The notes beneath the pieces are model-generated. The model saw nothing but the letters and a program-made list of their open reading frames with translations, was not told the origin of the DNA and ran no database searches. A stretch of 11,236 nt of DNA from Kangiellaceae bacterium (lineage in GTDB: Bacteria > Pseudomonadota > Gammaproteobacteria > Enterobacterales > Kangiellaceae), in contig JAUUYO010000104.1 of the NCBI GenBank assembly GCA_030590405.1, positions 1-11,236 on the forward strand, in the 5' to 3' direction. Numbering within the stretch: position 1 is the first letter of the stretch; each line of letters opens with the position of its first letter. Positions 1 through 6,923 of the stretch are shown here, piece by piece. A program made the position numbers and the translations under genes.

Positions 1-451
1 TGAGTTACTCAAGGGCTTAATGGTGACCGGTCGTCATATGTTTAGCCGTAAAGTGACGATTCAATATCCGGAGGAAAAAACCCCGCAATCGCCAAGGTTT
101 CGTGGGTTACATGCTTTGCGGAGTTACCCCAATGGTGAAGAGCGTTGTATCGCCTGCAAACTATGTGAAGCGGTGTGTCCTGCTGCGGCAATTACTATCG
201 AAGCGGGAGTTCGAGAAAGTGATGGCTCCAGACGAACCACCAAATATGAAATCGATTTATTCAAGTGTATTTTTTGTGGGTTTTGTGAAGAGTCCTGTCC
301 TGTCGATTCAATTGTTGAAACCCGTGTGTTTGACTATCACTTTGAAGAGAAAGGCGCACAAATTATGACCAAAGAAAAATTATTAGAAATTGGAAGAGTA
401 CACGAGCAACAGCTGGCAGAAGATATTGCCGCTGATGCTAAATATCGGTAG
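1..451 (+). CDS. nuoI: NADH-quinone oxidoreductase subunit I (5'-truncated by window edge)
   Basis: This is the ferredoxin-like subunit of complex I, in the peripheral arm near the membrane, where it carries clusters N6a and N6b that pass electrons towards quinone. Two classic 4Fe-4S motifs are visible: CIACKLCEAVCP at 146-181 and CIFCGFCEESCP at 266-301. The stretch YPEEKTPQSPRFRGLHALR and the ending DAKYR are typical of proteobacterial NuoI. The first in-frame ATG lies at 20, but the frame is open to the window edge and the residues before it (ELLKGL) match the conserved N-terminal region of NuoI. The true start is therefore upstream and about 149 residues of a protein of roughly 162 are seen. 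The downstream gene is nuoJ, after an unusually long repeat-bearing spacer. The identification is very secure. Confidence 0.97.
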   Translation, partial: ELLKGLMVTGRHMFSRKVTIQYPEEKTPQSPRFRGLHALRSYPNGEERCIACKLCEAVCPAAAITIEAGVRESDGSRRTTKYEIDLFKCIFCGFCEESCPVDSIVETRVFDYHFEEKGAQIMTKEKLLEIGRVHEQQLAEDIAADAKYR

Positions 452-487
452 GACAAATATTAAAGGCTGCGGGTAGTAAAGGTTTTG

Positions 488-658
488 TGTCATTGCGAGG
501 AGGTAGAGACTACCCCATGAAGTGCTTTGGCTACGACTTGGCAATACCCACAACGTTTCACGGGGCAAGCTTTCTCCTAAATACAGAGTGATGTTAAAGT
601 CCTTAACATTGTGCTCGACAGTTGGAGATTGCCGTCTCGCAAGTTCCTCGCAATGACA
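488..658. repeat. MITE-like dispersed element with 14-bp terminal inverted repeats
   Basis: The ends are perfect inverted repeats: TGTCATTGCGAGGA at 488-501 and its exact reverse complement at 645-658. A second inner pair, GGCAAT (540-545) and ATTGCC (628-633), keeps the same inverted arrangement, and a small hairpin (ATGTTAA/TTAACAT) sits at 591-609. The GTCATTGCGAGGA...TCCTCGCAATGAC pattern resembles palindromic repeats dispersed through many bacterial genomes. The element fills most of the nuoI-nuoJ spacer and encodes no plausible protein. I see no clear target-site duplication. Calling it mobile is an inference; the inverted repeats are seen directly. Confidence 0.75.
554..574 (+). repeat. 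21-bp block shared with the nuoL-nuoM spacer (copy 1)
   Basis: The block begins CGTTTCACGGGGCAAG and is identical over 21 bp to 3815-3835, in the same orientation. Similarity continues a few bases upstream (CCCACAACG here, CCCACTGCG there). It lies inside the 488-658 element. The copy at 3815 has no such terminal inverted repeats around it, so this block may be a separate repeat module or an insertion within the element. Confidence 0.85.
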
Positions 659-716
659 GTATGTTTTGAGCGAAATAGTTACTAAATATAAATTAACAAA
701 TTAGAGAAACATCTAA

Positions 717-1421
717 ATGAGTTTTCAAGTTATTGTTTTTTATTCTTTTGCCGCCTGGGTGATTTTTTCAGCCTTGATGGTGATCACGAGTAAAAACTCC
801 GTCAAAGCAGCGTTATTTTTAGTACTGACTTTTGCATCCATGTCGGCCGTCTGGTTATTGTTGGAGGCGGAATTTTTAGCGCTAAGCTTGATAGTGGTGT
901 ATGTCGGTGCGGTGATGGTGTTGCTGCTGTTTGTGGTGATGATGATGGATATTGATTATGCCGCGCTCCGTCAGGGGTTTGTTAAAAAATTACCGTTTGC
1001 GGTGATTATCTCATTTGGTTTTTTTGCTCTGCTGTATTTCTTTATTACTCATGGTGAATTTAGCGCAGAAAACTATGCTGCGCCTGCACCGCGTGATGCC
1101 AGTTATTCCAATATTAAAGAATTAGGCAGAATTCTTTATACCGATTATTTTATTGCTTTTGAAACCGCTGCGGTTATTTTGTTGGTGGCTATTATTTCTG
1201 CGATTGCTTTGACCTTCCGTGGTCGCAAACATCGCAAAGCGCAAGTGATCAGTAAGCAATTGGCGGCCAATAAAAAGAATCGTTTGAAAATTGTATCGAT
1301 GGATGCAGTGGTCTCTGAAGAAGCCATTGAAAATAATGAAACGGTTGAAGATAATGAAGTGGTTGAAGATAATGAAGCGGTTGAAGATAAAATAACAGAA
1401 AAAGTAGGAGAAGAAAAATGA
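717..1421 (+). CDS. nuoJ: NADH-quinone oxidoreductase subunit J
   Basis: This is a membrane-arm subunit of complex I, next to the quinone site. Five hydrophobic segments are apparent, at about residues 5-24, 28-48, 54-78, 92-111 and 146-168. Segment 3 contains the family signature VYVGAVMVLLLFVVMM (62-77). The family core ends near residue 196 after a basic stretch (FRGRKHRKAQ to NRLKIVSM). Beyond it lies an extra acidic tail, residues 204-227, made of (I/V)E(N/D)NE(T/V/A) repeats, which brings the protein to 234 residues against roughly 185-205 in many relatives. The start is preceded only by a weak purine-rich site (TAGAG near 702). The stop overlaps the nuoK start as ATGA, which suggests coupled translation. 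Confidence 0.95.
   Translation: MSFQVIVFYSFAAWVIFSALMVITSKNSVKAALFLVLTFASMSAVWLLLEAEFLALSLIVVYVGAVMVLLLFVVMMMDIDYAALRQGFVKKLPFAVIISFGFFALLYFFITHGEFSAENYAAPAPRDASYSNIKELGRILYTDYFIAFETAAVILLVAIISAIALTFRGRKHRKAQVISKQLAANKKNRLKIVSMDAVVSEEAIENNETVEDNEVVEDNEAVEDKITEKVGEEK
1326..1394 (+). repeat. 18-bp in-frame tandem repeat in the 3' end of nuoJ
   Basis: Four successive units start at 1326, 1344, 1362 and 1380. Units 2 and 3 share GTTGAAGATAATGAAG and differ at a single base. Unit 1 is diverged (ATTGAAAATAATGAAACG) and unit 4 is partial. The unit length is a multiple of three, so changes in copy number would lengthen or shorten the acidic tail of NuoJ without breaking the frame. Confidence 0.9.
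1406..1410 (+). promoter_or_regulatory. Ribosome binding site of nuoK
   Basis: AGGAG lies 7 nt before the nuoK ATG at 1418, inside the end of nuoJ. It supports the ATGA-overlap start. Confidence 0.8.
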
Positions 1422-1723
1422 TCGAATTGTCTGACTACCTTCTCTTAAGCGCAATTTTATTTGCGATCAGTGTGGCTGGGATCATTATCAACCGAAAAAA
1501 TGTCATCACATTATTAATGTGCATAGAACTGATGTTATTGGCAGTCAATACTAACTTCATTGCTTTTTCACATTTCTTACAAGACCCTGCCGGACAAGTA
1601 TTCGTTTTCTTTATATTGACAGTTGCTGCTGCGGAAGCGGCCATTGGGCTTGCCATCATTGTTGTTTTGTTTAGAAACAGGGCGACGATTGATGTCGAAA
1701 AACTTAACCAGTTAAAAGGATAG
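1418..1723 (+). CDS. nuoK: NADH-quinone oxidoreductase subunit K
   Basis: This is a small membrane subunit of complex I (MrpC-like) that forms part of the central proton path between the quinone module and the antiporter-like subunits. Its 101 residues match the family length. Three transmembrane helices are seen at about 5-24, 29-50 and 61-85. The two key buried glutamates are present: E37 in CIELMLLAVN and E73 in AAAEAAIGLA, corresponding to E36 and E72 of the E. coli protein. The start overlaps the nuoJ stop by 4 bp and has a good ribosome binding site. nuoL follows after 12 bp. Confidence 0.97.
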   Translation: MIELSDYLLLSAILFAISVAGIIINRKNVITLLMCIELMLLAVNTNFIAFSHFLQDPAGQVFVFFILTVAAAEAAIGLAIIVVLFRNRATIDVEKLNQLKG

Positions 1724-1735
1724 CTAAGCTTTATT

Positions 1736-3703
1736 ATGCAAAATCAATTACTCGCTATCGTATTATTACCGCTTATCGCTGCATTAGCGACCGGCTTTGT
1801 TGGCGGCAAAATGCCTCGCCATTGGGCGCATTGGATCACTACTTTAAGTGTGGCGATTTCCTGCTTTTTATCGATCAATATCGCCATCGGACAATTGTTT
1901 GATGAAGTGCAACCGTTAAATTACAACCTTTATACCTGGGCGCAGTTAGGTGGCCTCAGTCTGAATGTCGGTTTTATGATTGATGACTTAACCGCGACTA
2001 TGATGGCCGTGGTGACTTTTGTTTCACTGATGGTGCATATTTATACCATCGGTTATATGAAAGACGATCCAGGTTATCAGCGATTCTTTGCTTATATCTC
2101 TTTGTTTACCTTTGCGATGTTAACCTTGGTGATGTCGAATAACTTCCTGCAATTATTTTTCGGTTGGGAAGCTGTTGGATTAGTCTCTTATTTATTGATT
2201 GGCTTCTGGTACAAAAAACCGACCGCCATTTTTGCAAATCTAAAAGCCTTTCTGGTTAACCGTGTTGGTGACTTCGGGTTTCTTTTAGGGATCGCTGGCG
2301 TGTATATGGTATTTGGCACGCTCGATTATGCCGAAGTATTTAAGCAAATTAATGAAGGGTATACGGATTTATTGATCCCGGTATCCGACGAAATTTTCTG
2401 GTCGGCAACCACCTTTATTTGTATTGGATTATTTATTGGTGCAATGGGTAAATCGGCGCAAGTGCCGCTGCATGTCTGGCTACCTGATTCAATGGAAGGC
2501 CCAACCCCCATTTCAGCCTTAATTCATGCGGCAACTATGGTCACCGCCGGGGTCTTTATGGTGGCAAGAATGTCGCCGATATTTGAACAGTCTGAAATCG
2601 CGCTTAATTTTATTATGGTAATTGGTGGAACCACTGCACTATTTATGGGCTTCCTTGGCGTTATTCAAAATGATATTAAACGAATTATTGCTTATTCCAC
2701 GCTTTCACAGTTAGGTTATATGGTTGTAGCGCTTGGCGCGTCAGCCTATTCAGTTGCTATTTTCCACCTGGTGACTCATGCATTCTTCAAAGCCTTGTTA
2801 TTCCTTGGCGCTGGTTCGGTGATTATCGCCATGCATCACGAGCAGGATATTCGTAAAATGGGTAATTTGAAGAAATATATGAAGATTACTTATTGGACGA
2901 TGCTGATAGGCTCGTTAGCGTTAATTGGCACGCCATTCTTTTCCGGATTTTATTCCAAAGAAGCGATTATCGAAGTGGAGCATTTTTCCAAATTGACTGC
3001 ATCTACTTATGCCTATATTTGTGTGTTGATTGGTGTGTTTTTTACCGCGCTTTATAGTTTTAGGTTAATCTTTATGGTTTTTCATACTGAAGAACGAATG
3101 GATGAGAAAACAAAATCTCACTTAAAAGAATCACCCCCAGTCATTTGGGTTCCTCTGGTTTTATTAGCGATCCCTTCTATATTTATAGGTTATTTTTTAG
3201 CGCCATCGATCATGTCAGGTGAATACTTTGATGGAGCGATACAAGTACTCACTAGTCATAGCATGGATGCATCGATGGTTGAACATAATCAGCATCCGCT
3301 TTATTTAGCCTTAGATGCATATAAAACACTCCCTTTTTGGTTAGCTATGGCTGGAGTTCTGACGGCTTACATCTTTGTGGTTAAGAAACCTGACTGGGCG
3401 AGCAAGCTTAAGAAAGCATTAGGTCCGATTAATCATGTACTAGAAAACAATTATTACTTTGATAAAATTTATATCAATTATTTTTCTGCTGGTGGTGTTG
3501 GCCTGGGAAATCGATTTTGGAAATGGATCGACATGGCTATCATCGATGGTGTTATGGTAAACGGCACCGCACGATTATTCACAGGTCTTTCAGCTCAAAT
3601 GCGAAAAATGCAAACTGGTTATTTATATCACTATGTTTTTGTGATGGTGTTTGGTTTGCTTGGGTTTTTAGGTTGGTTATATTGGCGAACGTTAAACGGA
3701 TAA
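1736..3703 (+). CDS. nuoL: NADH-quinone oxidoreductase subunit L
   Basis: This is the most distal antiporter-like subunit of the complex I membrane arm and pumps protons. At 655 residues it is a full-length NuoL (613 in E. coli, often longer elsewhere). The channel residues are visible: E145 in LFFGWEAVGLVSYLLIGFWY, K239 in GAMGKSAQVPLHVWLPDSME, and K408 in FFSGFYSKEAI. These match E144, K229 and K399 of E. coli. The proton-antiporter core spans about 80-410. The C-terminal third should hold the long lateral helix and the last anchor helix. The ribosome binding site is weak: AAAGGA at 1715-1720 is 15 nt from the ATG, so translation may depend on coupling to nuoK, which ends 12 bp upstream. 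The next gene, nuoM, is separated by an unusually long spacer. Confidence 0.98.
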   Translation: MQNQLLAIVLLPLIAALATGFVGGKMPRHWAHWITTLSVAISCFLSINIAIGQLFDEVQPLNYNLYTWAQLGGLSLNVGFMIDDLTATMMAVVTFVSLMVHIYTIGYMKDDPGYQRFFAYISLFTFAMLTLVMSNNFLQLFFGWEAVGLVSYLLIGFWYKKPTAIFANLKAFLVNRVGDFGFLLGIAGVYMVFGTLDYAEVFKQINEGYTDLLIPVSDEIFWSATTFICIGLFIGAMGKSAQVPLHVWLPDSMEGPTPISALIHAATMVTAGVFMVARMSPIFEQSEIALNFIMVIGGTTALFMGFLGVIQNDIKRIIAYSTLSQLGYMVVALGASAYSVAIFHLVTHAFFKALLFLGAGSVIIAMHHEQDIRKMGNLKKYMKITYWTMLIGSLALIGTPFFSGFYSKEAIIEVEHFSKLTASTYAYICVLIGVFFTALYSFRLIFMVFHTEERMDEKTKSHLKESPPVIWVPLVLLAIPSIFIGYFLAPSIMSGEYFDGAIQVLTSHSMDASMVEHNQHPLYLALDAYKTLPFWLAMAGVLTAYIFVVKKPDWASKLKKALGPINHVLENNYYFDKIYINYFSAGGVGLGNRFWKWIDMAIIDGVMVNGTARLFTGLSAQMRKMQTGYLYHYVFVMVFGLLGFLGWLYWRTLNG

Positions 3704-3930
3704 TACATTGCAACTCTAATTTATGGTCATGTAGGTTGGTACGGAACGCAATGATGCCCAACAGGATATTTTGGTTTTTTGTGGACGGTTGGGTATTGGA
3801 CTTTGTGCCCACTGCGTTTCACGGGGCAAGCTTTCCCTCAGTGCCAATCTACAAGAGAAACAATCTGTTCGTAACGGATAGAAATTTATATTTAAGAATG
3901 GTTCTTCTTTAAACAGGTTTAAAAAAAATA
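3704..3930. repeat. nuoL-nuoM spacer expanded by repeat-like DNA
   Basis: This 227-bp spacer is long for a nuo operon and has no supportable gene. It contains GTAGGTTGGTACGG...TGCCCAACA (3731-3763), which resembles the GTAGGTTGGG...CCCAACA palindromes scattered through many bacterial genomes. A potential 8-bp stem joins TGCCCAAC (3755-3762) to GTTGGGTA (3788-3795), with one G-T pair. The block at 3815-3835 is identical to one in the nuoI-nuoJ spacer. An open frame over 3517-3912 crosses the end of nuoL and this repeat and is not a gene. No terminator with a T-run is evident, so read-through into nuoM is expected. Confidence 0.6.
3815..3835 (+). repeat. 21-bp block shared with the nuoI-nuoJ spacer (copy 2)
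   Basis: It is identical to 554-574 in the same orientation, beginning CGTTTCACGGGGCAAG. The flanks differ within a few bases downstream (CCTCAGTG here, TCCTAAAT there). It marks a dispersed repeat family present twice within a single operon. Confidence 0.85.
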
Positions 3931-5466
3931 ATGTTAGAAAATTTACCTATCCTCAGTTTATTGATCTGGTTGCCGATTATCGGCGCGGGTGTGATCATCT
4001 TTGGTTCCGGCCAGAAGTATAAACAACTGACTCAATGGATCGCTTTAATAACAGCTGCTGTGACTTTTGTTTTGAGCTTGTGGGCGTTAAATGAATTTGA
4101 CTCTAGTCGTTATTATCTGCAATTTGTTGAAGATAAGAGTTGGATCGACTCCTTAAGTATCCGTTATTCTTTGGCGGTTGATGGCATTTCCTTGCCTTTG
4201 ATTGTACTGACTTCTTTGATGACTTTAATTGTAATTATATCCAGCTGGAATAATATTAAACTCCGGGCCTCACACTATTTAGCTGCTTTTTTGGTGATGT
4301 GCGGTTTAATGAACGGGGTTTTTGCTGCCACCGATGCGATTTTGTTTTATGTGATGTGGGAAGCTATGTTGATCCCAATGTTTTTAATTATTGGTATCTG
4401 GGGGGGGCCGAATCGAATTTATGCTACTTTAAAGTTCTTTATTTATACCTTTTTTGGTTCGGTGTTTTTGCTGATTGCGTTAATTTATCTGGGCAATCAG
4501 GCAGATAGTTTTAATATTTTTAATATGCACAGTATGGTGATAGATGCTGAGGTTCAACTATTGTTGTTTTTTGCCTTTCTAATAGCCTTCGCAATCAAAG
4601 TACCGATGTGGCCTGTGCATACCTGGCTGCCCGATGCACATGTGCAAGCACCAACCGGTGGTTCTGTGATCCTGGCAGCGATTATGCTGAAGATGGGAAC
4701 TTACGGTTTTCTTCGGTTTATGTTGCCGATTGTTCCCGATGCATCTTTAGAAATGGCTAATATGATGATTGTGCTTTCATTGATTGCGGTGGCTTATATC
4801 GGCTTTGTTGCGTTGGCGCAAAGCGATATGAAAAAGTTAATTGCCTATTCATCCATCGCCCATATGGGGTTTGTGACTCTGGGACTGTTTATCAGTTTTG
4901 CGTTGATCGCAGATAATCATCTCGATGCAGCAGTTATGGGGATTCAGGGCGCACTGATCCAAATGATTTCCCATGGCTTTATTTCCGGAGCACTGTTTCT
5001 TTCTATTGGTGTTTTGTACGACAGAATGCATAGCCGAGAAATCAAAGATTACGGCGGGGTAGTCAACAAAATGCCGCAGTTTGCTCTATTTTTTATGATT
5101 TTTGCGATGGCCAATTCCGGGCTTCCTGGGACTTCAGGTTTTGTCGGCGAATTCATGGTAATTTTGTCCAGTTTTCAAGTTAGTTTCTGGATAGCGGCGG
5201 TCAGTGGATTAACTCTTATCCTGGCGGCGGCTTATACTCTGTGGATGTACAAGCGTGTGATGTTTGGTGATGTGGCCAATGAAAAAGTAGCGGCCCTTGA
5301 AGATTTGACCATGAGAGAGACAATCGTGTTTATTGTATTAGCCGTTATGGTAATGCTTTTTGGACTTTGGCCAGCTCCACTGCTTGATATTATGGCGCCG
5401 AGTGTACAGCATTTAATTGATTGTAATTTAGTTTCAAAACTAACTCCCGAAGGAATGTGTTCCTAA
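3931..5466 (+). CDS. nuoM: NADH-quinone oxidoreductase subunit M
   Basis: This is the middle antiporter-like, proton-pumping subunit of complex I. Its 511 residues match the family (509 in E. coli). The expected charged residues are present at matching places: E144 in FYVMWEAMLIPMFLIIGIWG, K223 in FAIKVPMWPVHTWLPDAHVQ, K254 in AAIMLKMGTYGFLRF, and E407 in GTSGFVGEFMV. Fourteen or so membrane helices are implied by the hydrophobic pattern. The ATG at 3931 follows a run of A residues with only a weak upstream site (AAACAGG at 3911-3917). The start residues MLENLPILSLLIWLPIIGA are typical. An 8-G run at 4400-4407 codes the conserved WGG. The stop TAA shares its last base with the preferred nuoN ATG. 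Confidence 0.98.
   Translation: MLENLPILSLLIWLPIIGAGVIIFGSGQKYKQLTQWIALITAAVTFVLSLWALNEFDSSRYYLQFVEDKSWIDSLSIRYSLAVDGISLPLIVLTSLMTLIVIISSWNNIKLRASHYLAAFLVMCGLMNGVFAATDAILFYVMWEAMLIPMFLIIGIWGGPNRIYATLKFFIYTFFGSVFLLIALIYLGNQADSFNIFNMHSMVIDAEVQLLLFFAFLIAFAIKVPMWPVHTWLPDAHVQAPTGGSVILAAIMLKMGTYGFLRFMLPIVPDASLEMANMMIVLSLIAVAYIGFVALAQSDMKKLIAYSSIAHMGFVTLGLFISFALIADNHLDAAVMGIQGALIQMISHGFISGALFLSIGVLYDRMHSREIKDYGGVVNKMPQFALFFMIFAMANSGLPGTSGFVGEFMVILSSFQVSFWIAAVSGLTLILAAAYTLWMYKRVMFGDVANEKVAALEDLTMRETIVFIVLAVMVMLFGLWPAPLLDIMAPSVQHLIDCNLVSKLTPEGMCS
5449..5454 (+). promoter_or_regulatory. Ribosome binding site deciding the nuoN start
   Basis: GAAGGA lies 11 nt before the ATG at 5466 but only 2 nt before the in-frame GTG at 5457. 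The spacing favours the ATG, which overlaps the nuoM stop as TAATG. Confidence 0.6.
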
Positions 5467-6905
5467 TGACTGATCCAGTGAACTTTTCAATTATCTCATC
5501 TGAGATATTCCTGTTGGTTGCCTTGTGTATCATCATGATTGTCGATCTATTTCAGCGAGATAAAGAACGCAAGCTAACTTTTATGTTAACTCAGATATCC
5601 TTCGTCGTTCTTTTTATTATAGGCGTGCAAAATTTAGGTGTTGCCAGAGAAGTGGCTTACAGTGGTCATTGGGTATTGGATCAATTTGGCACAGTGTTAA
5701 AGTTAGCCATTTATGTTACTGCGTTTATCTCGCTTCTTTATGCCAGGCCATTTATAAGAGAACGTAATTTAATGCGCGGAGAATATTATCTGCTCACGCT
5801 TTTTTCTGTGTTAGGTATGATGATCATGGTCTCTAGCGGAAGTTTGTTAGTGATTTATCTCGGTTTAGAATTATTATCCTTGTCATTGTATGCGCTGGTT
5901 TCTCTGCAAAGGGATTCTAATGCTGCTTCGGAAGCAGCGGTTAAATACTTTGTGATGGGCGGTCTTGCTTCTGGATTTTTACTTTATGGGATTTCATTAG
6001 TTTATGGCATGAGCGGCAGTATTTTGATTGCCGATATCAATCAATATCTGGCCAATAATGATTCCAGTTTAATGATTAAGTTTGGACTTGTTTTTATTGT
6101 AGTGGGTATTGCCTTTAAGTTTGGTGCGGCCCCCTTTCATATGTGGTTGCCAGACATTTATCATGGATCGCCGAGTTCAATTACTGCCTATATATCCAGC
6201 GTGCCTAAAATAGCGGCGTTTGGTATGGCGTTTCGAATTCTCGAAGGGGCTTTTGGCAACAATACTGCCGATTGGGCGTCGATGATCATGATTGTCGCGA
6301 TGTTATCGGTGGTGCTTGGGAATATCATTGCATTAGTTCAAAGCAATTTAAAACGTATGTTGTCTTATTCTGCGATTGCACATATAGGTTATTTTTTGTT
6401 GGGCGTGTCGGTTGGCACGGATCAGGCTTTTGCCGCATCAATGTTTTATATAATCGTTTACGCGTTAATGACCTTAGCTGGTTTCGGCATCATTATTTTT
6501 ATGAGTAGCGAGCAAAAAGATTACCAGCAGATTTCTGATCTACGTGGCATGGGCCGGTATCATCCCTGGTATGCATTGATGTTTAGTTTAGTGATGATTT
6601 CCATGGCGGGGATCCCGCCGTGTATTGGTTTTTGGCCAAAACTTGAAATTTTCCGTATTCTGGTTACAAACGGATATGTCTTTGAGGCGGTTGTCGCGAT
6701 TGCTTTTTCGGTGGTCGGTCTGGTGTATTATTTAAAAGTAATCAAAGAAATGTTTTTTGTTGATGCAACCGAAAGCCCCAATGTTTCCACTAGCCGCTCT
6801 TTAAAAATAGCTTTAAGTGTCAACTGTCTTTTATTATTAATGTTTGGTCTGATGCCAGACAGTATTTATCAATATTGTTTGTCAGCCTTTGCCAGCCTCA
6901 GTTAG
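5466..6905 (+). CDS. nuoN: NADH-quinone oxidoreductase subunit N
   Basis: This is the antiporter-like, proton-pumping subunit nearest the quinone module. I take the ATG at 5466 (479 residues, beginning MTDPVNFSIISSEIFLL). An in-frame GTG at 5457 would add three residues but sits too close to the ribosome binding site. Channel residues are visible: E135 in YLGLELLSLSLYALVSLQR, K218 in GIAFKFGAAPFHMWLPDIYH, K248 in SSVPKIAAFG, and K392 in GFWPKLEIF. These correspond to E133, K217, K247 and K395 of E. coli. The loop before the last lysine reads GIPPCIGF. The ATG shares one base with the nuoM stop. It is the last complex I gene here, and an MscS gene follows after 18 bp. Confidence 0.96.
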   Translation: MTDPVNFSIISSEIFLLVALCIIMIVDLFQRDKERKLTFMLTQISFVVLFIIGVQNLGVAREVAYSGHWVLDQFGTVLKLAIYVTAFISLLYARPFIRERNLMRGEYYLLTLFSVLGMMIMVSSGSLLVIYLGLELLSLSLYALVSLQRDSNAASEAAVKYFVMGGLASGFLLYGISLVYGMSGSILIADINQYLANNDSSLMIKFGLVFIVVGIAFKFGAAPFHMWLPDIYHGSPSSITAYISSVPKIAAFGMAFRILEGAFGNNTADWASMIMIVAMLSVVLGNIIALVQSNLKRMLSYSAIAHIGYFLLGVSVGTDQAFAASMFYIIVYALMTLAGFGIIIFMSSEQKDYQQISDLRGMGRYHPWYALMFSLVMISMAGIPPCIGFWPKLEIFRILVTNGYVFEAVVAIAFSVVGLVYYLKVIKEMFFVDATESPNVSTSRSLKIALSVNCLLLLMFGLMPDSIYQYCLSAFASLS

Positions 6906-6923
6906 CCGTCAAGTGATTTTATA

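Noticed and set aside
20..22. ATG at 20 as the start of nuoI
   Set aside because: The frame is open to the window edge and the residues before it (ELLKGL) match the conserved NuoI N-terminal region, so the true start is outside the window.
383..568. Minus-strand open frame in the nuoI-nuoJ spacer
   Set aside because: It overlaps the end of nuoI and the inverted-repeat element; its peptide is a translation of repeat DNA.
3517..3912. Plus-strand open frame crossing the end of nuoL
   Set aside because: It is out of frame with nuoL for most of its length and the rest is repeat-like spacer; no family resemblance.
5457..5459. GTG at 5457 as the nuoN start
   Set aside because: It sits only 2 nt after the ribosome binding site, while the ATG at 5466 has 11 nt spacing, overlaps the nuoM stop and gives a typical N-terminus.
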